Of a DNA stretch of 64,000 nucleotides, positions 62,374 to 64,000 are shown piece after piece (within the stretch, counting starts at the first letter, position 1; each line of letters opens with the position of its first letter). The notes below the pieces were generated by a model. The model had not been told where the DNA came from. It did no database searches and saw only the letters and a program-made list of their open reading frames with translations. This DNA comes from MPNP01 sp963668325. GTDB lineage: Bacteria; Pseudomonadota; Alphaproteobacteria; Rhodobacterales; Rhodobacteraceae. Both the position numbers and the translations under genes were made by a program. The stretch spans positions 310,001 through 374,000 of the forward strand of contig OY764222.1 in NCBI GenBank assembly GCA_963668325.1, read 5' to 3'.

Positions 62374-62895
62374 TTGAAAAATATATTCTTCAGGACAGTT
62401 TTATTCGTACTATCACTTGGATTTCTAACAGCTTGTACGACCGACCTTGCTAACCTTCCCCGGGATGATAGTAATTTTAACCCGAAGATATATCGAATTG
62501 ATAATAGGCAGGCAAGGATAATACCGGGACGCATGCTAGAGGCCATAAATAACGTCAGGGTGTCCACTGAAACGGCACGATTGCGGTATTCATCAGAACT
62601 TAACGCAGCGGCATTTACTCATGCAAGGGATATGAGTTTGCAAAACCGCCCATGGCATTTCGGATCTGATCGATCTTCCCCTGTAACAAGGGTTAGTAGA
62701 GTGGGTTATGAAGGTGATCTGATTGGGGAAAATATTGCAGAATCCTTCGAAGTTCCGCTGGACATTTTGGGAGCTTGGCTAAATGAGGAGGATTCACGCC
62801 AGAATATTCTTGACCCCCAAGCAAAAATGATGGGACTTGGATGGCATCAGGATAGTGATGGTAGGATTTGGTGGGTAATGCTGGTGGGAACATAG
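62374..62895 (+). CDS. CAP-domain (SCP/PR1) lipoprotein
   Basis: 173 residues from TTG 62374. The signal peptide ends in the lipobox LGFLTAC, so it is a lipoprotein. The CAP domain shows LRYSSELNAAAFTHARDMS (about 70-88), a His near 96 in RPWHFG, LIGENIAESF (about 115-124) and QNILDPQAKMMGLG (about 143-156), the core of bacterial CAP proteins. Their role is not settled. Confidence 0.82.
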   Translation: MKNIFFRTVLFVLSLGFLTACTTDLANLPRDDSNFNPKIYRIDNRQARIIPGRMLEAINNVRVSTETARLRYSSELNAAAFTHARDMSLQNRPWHFGSDRSSPVTRVSRVGYEGDLIGENIAESFEVPLDILGAWLNEEDSRQNILDPQAKMMGLGWHQDSDGRIWWVMLVGT

Positions 62896-63011
62896 AAAAC
62901 CCAAGGTAGTAAGATGGTGGTTCCCTTGGTTTGGATTGGCTGAAAGATCTACTTCAAGTCAAATATTTTGGTGATATTCAGCAATTTTCCTAATCCGGTA
63001 TAGTCAAACTG

Positions 63012-63422
63012 TCAGGTGGAATACTGGGATCCAACACAAATAATGTAACCATCTGGATCATAGAAATAAACTTCCCTCATCCCATACCACTGGTCAAATG
63101 GTCCCTTGATCAAGGAATTTTTATCCAATTTTACCATCATTTTCTCAGGGTCAAGCCCATTAAGGTAAATTGTTGATGTCGATTTCAAATCAAACTGTTC
63201 GCCAAAAACAGGTAACTCTTCAACAAGGCTTTGCTTGTCCTGCAACATTAATTCAGCTTGATCGTTGACAAATAATCCGAAGACAGCTTTGTGGGAATTA
63301 TCCGTATCCTTCCTGTTTGAATCGACCATAAAGGCAACCCCGAAACCAAGGATTTCTGTATAAAACCTATGCGAGGTAGCAAAATTGGATACCATCAAAT
63401 TAGGGCAAAGTTTAACAACCAT
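63012..63422 (-). CDS. VOC-superfamily (glyoxalase/bleomycin-resistance-like) protein
   Basis: 136 residues with two beta-alpha-beta3 halves: LMVSNFATSHRFYTEILGFG (about 9-28) and GMREVYFYDPDGYIICVG (about 114-131). This FYDPDGYxI ending is typical of small VOC proteins that bind metal and act as dioxygenases, isomerases or resistance proteins. The substrate cannot be told. Confidence 0.85.
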   Translation of the reverse strand: MVVKLCPNLMVSNFATSHRFYTEILGFGVAFMVDSNRKDTDNSHKAVFGLFVNDQAELMLQDKQSLVEELPVFGEQFDLKSTSTIYLNGLDPEKMMVKLDKNSLIKGPFDQWYGMREVYFYDPDGYIICVGSQYST

Positions 63423-63450
63423 AAAGGCATCCTCCTTCAGTAAGATTTAT

Positions 63451-63972
63451 CTATTCTGAGATAATTATTGGGGTTCCAACATCAACTACCTTATAGAGAT
63501 ATTCTATTTCGGCGTTGGTTACGGCGATGCACCCTCTTGTCCAATCTCTCTGATTCGGGATTGAACCATTATTGGGAAGACCATGGATCATTATATCCCC
63601 ACCTGGAGAATAGCCCTTGCTTAAGGCTTTCCTCCTGTCAGTCGCATTGGGATAGGAAATACCCAAGGATAAATGGAAGGAACTATAGGGGTTCTTGCGG
63701 TCAATGTAATAACGTCCCTGAGGAGTTTTGCCATCACCTTCCCTAAATTTGTGCCCGACTGGATTGAAACCAAGCCCGATATCCATGGTTCTAATTACTC
63801 TGGAACCGTTATACAGCCGAAGTTCACGAGCGGATTTGTCAACTTCCAGTTTCGTTACTTCCTGCGATGTATCGTCAGGTTTATTTTTAGCACATGAAGA
63901 GATCAAAAAAGCACAGACCAGTAAAATTGTACCAAGTTTGAAAATTAATTTTATATCCAGCCAGGAAACCAA
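63451..63972 (-). CDS. L,D-transpeptidase (YkuD) lipoprotein, start near window edge
   Basis: At least 173 residues. The frame starts with TTG at 63972 but stays open to base 64000, so the true start may lie outside the window. The N-terminus has a hydrophobic segment ending in LISSC, a lipobox. The catalytic region has IMIHGLPNNGS and RDWTRGCIAVTNAEIEYLY; Cys in RGC is the nucleophile. It resembles the ErfK/YbiS/YnhG family that modifies peptidoglycan. It is encoded 1.2 kb from another YkuD gene. Confidence 0.88.
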   Translation of the reverse strand: MVSWLDIKLIFKLGTILLVCAFLISSCAKNKPDDTSQEVTKLEVDKSARELRLYNGSRVIRTMDIGLGFNPVGHKFREGDGKTPQGRYYIDRKNPYSSFHLSLGISYPNATDRRKALSKGYSPGGDIMIHGLPNNGSIPNQRDWTRGCIAVTNAEIEYLYKVVDVGTPIIISE

Positions 63973-64000
63973 AAAAGCTTTGCCAAAGGAACATTTTGCA

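Noticed and set aside
1..64000. CRISPR arrays, rRNA genes, prophage structural genes
   Set aside because: No regularly spaced direct repeats, no rRNA-like stretches and no capsid, tail or terminase genes were seen.

Overview
The window reads as AT-rich chromosomal DNA of an uncultivated-type alphaproteobacterium. I infer this from gene order and content: rpsT close to dnaA-dnaN-recF, the block rnd / kdsD(kpsF) / lptA / lptB / hpf / ptsN, an NDUFA9-like epimerase next to uppP and gltD-gltB, a phasin, a GST-queG pair, a GcrA-like regulator and a cytoplasmic-type SoeABC sulfite dehydrogenase. I cannot name a species. Several genes appear to start with TTG.

Layout. 0-8.3 kb: end of an RND/MMPL exporter, rpsT, a probably acquired MpaB/latex-clearing-protein-like oxygenase, a rhodanese, then dnaA, dnaN and recF. 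8.4-15.1 kb: pheT (without pheS), a TPR lipid- or periplasm-directed protein, pyk, galU and a dNMP-kinase-like gene. 15.1-22.6 kb: an accessory block with a CHC2 primase, a GcrA-like regulator and a tight operon icmD(dotP) - icmJ(dotN) - unknown 490-aa gene - icmB(dotO), an orphan piece of a type IVB (Dot/Icm, IncI-like) secretion or conjugation machine. 22.7-25.4 kb: a decayed IS1634-like element that still has terminal repeats and a 6-bp target duplication and carries a Fic gene. 25.5-28.3 kb: an AAA15 ATPase of the RloA/OLD type and an OYE-family flavin reductase. 28.4-31.2 kb: ptsN, a short hpf, lptB and lptA.

31.9-38.4 kb is an insertion hotspot inside the lipopolysaccharide block: hipBA, then a second IS1634-derived cassette carrying a surface-lipoprotein gene (terminal repeats, ATTAAA duplication), then an IS630-family element that is itself split by a 1.8-kb DDE element (copy 1). 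38.4-48.6 kb returns to core genes: kdsD, rnd, tRNA-Leu(CAG), the NDUFA9-like gene, uppP, gltD and gltB. Copy 2 of the 1.8-kb DDE element is inserted exactly at the gltB stop codon and is followed by an AbiE type IV toxin-antitoxin pair. 53-57.7 kb: soeABC. 57.9-64 kb: phasin, GST, queG, an SDR-like reductase, a small exported protein, two L,D-transpeptidases, a CAP-domain lipoprotein and a VOC protein.

The two most notable themes are the orphan IcmD-IcmJ-X-IcmB operon, whose IcmJ still shows an HNH-like residue set, and the pair of IS1634-derived mobile insertion cassettes in which cargo genes (Fic; TbpB-like lipoprotein) have replaced most of the transposase. Terminal repeats and target duplications were read directly from the sequence. 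Family names are from motif recognition, not from database searches.
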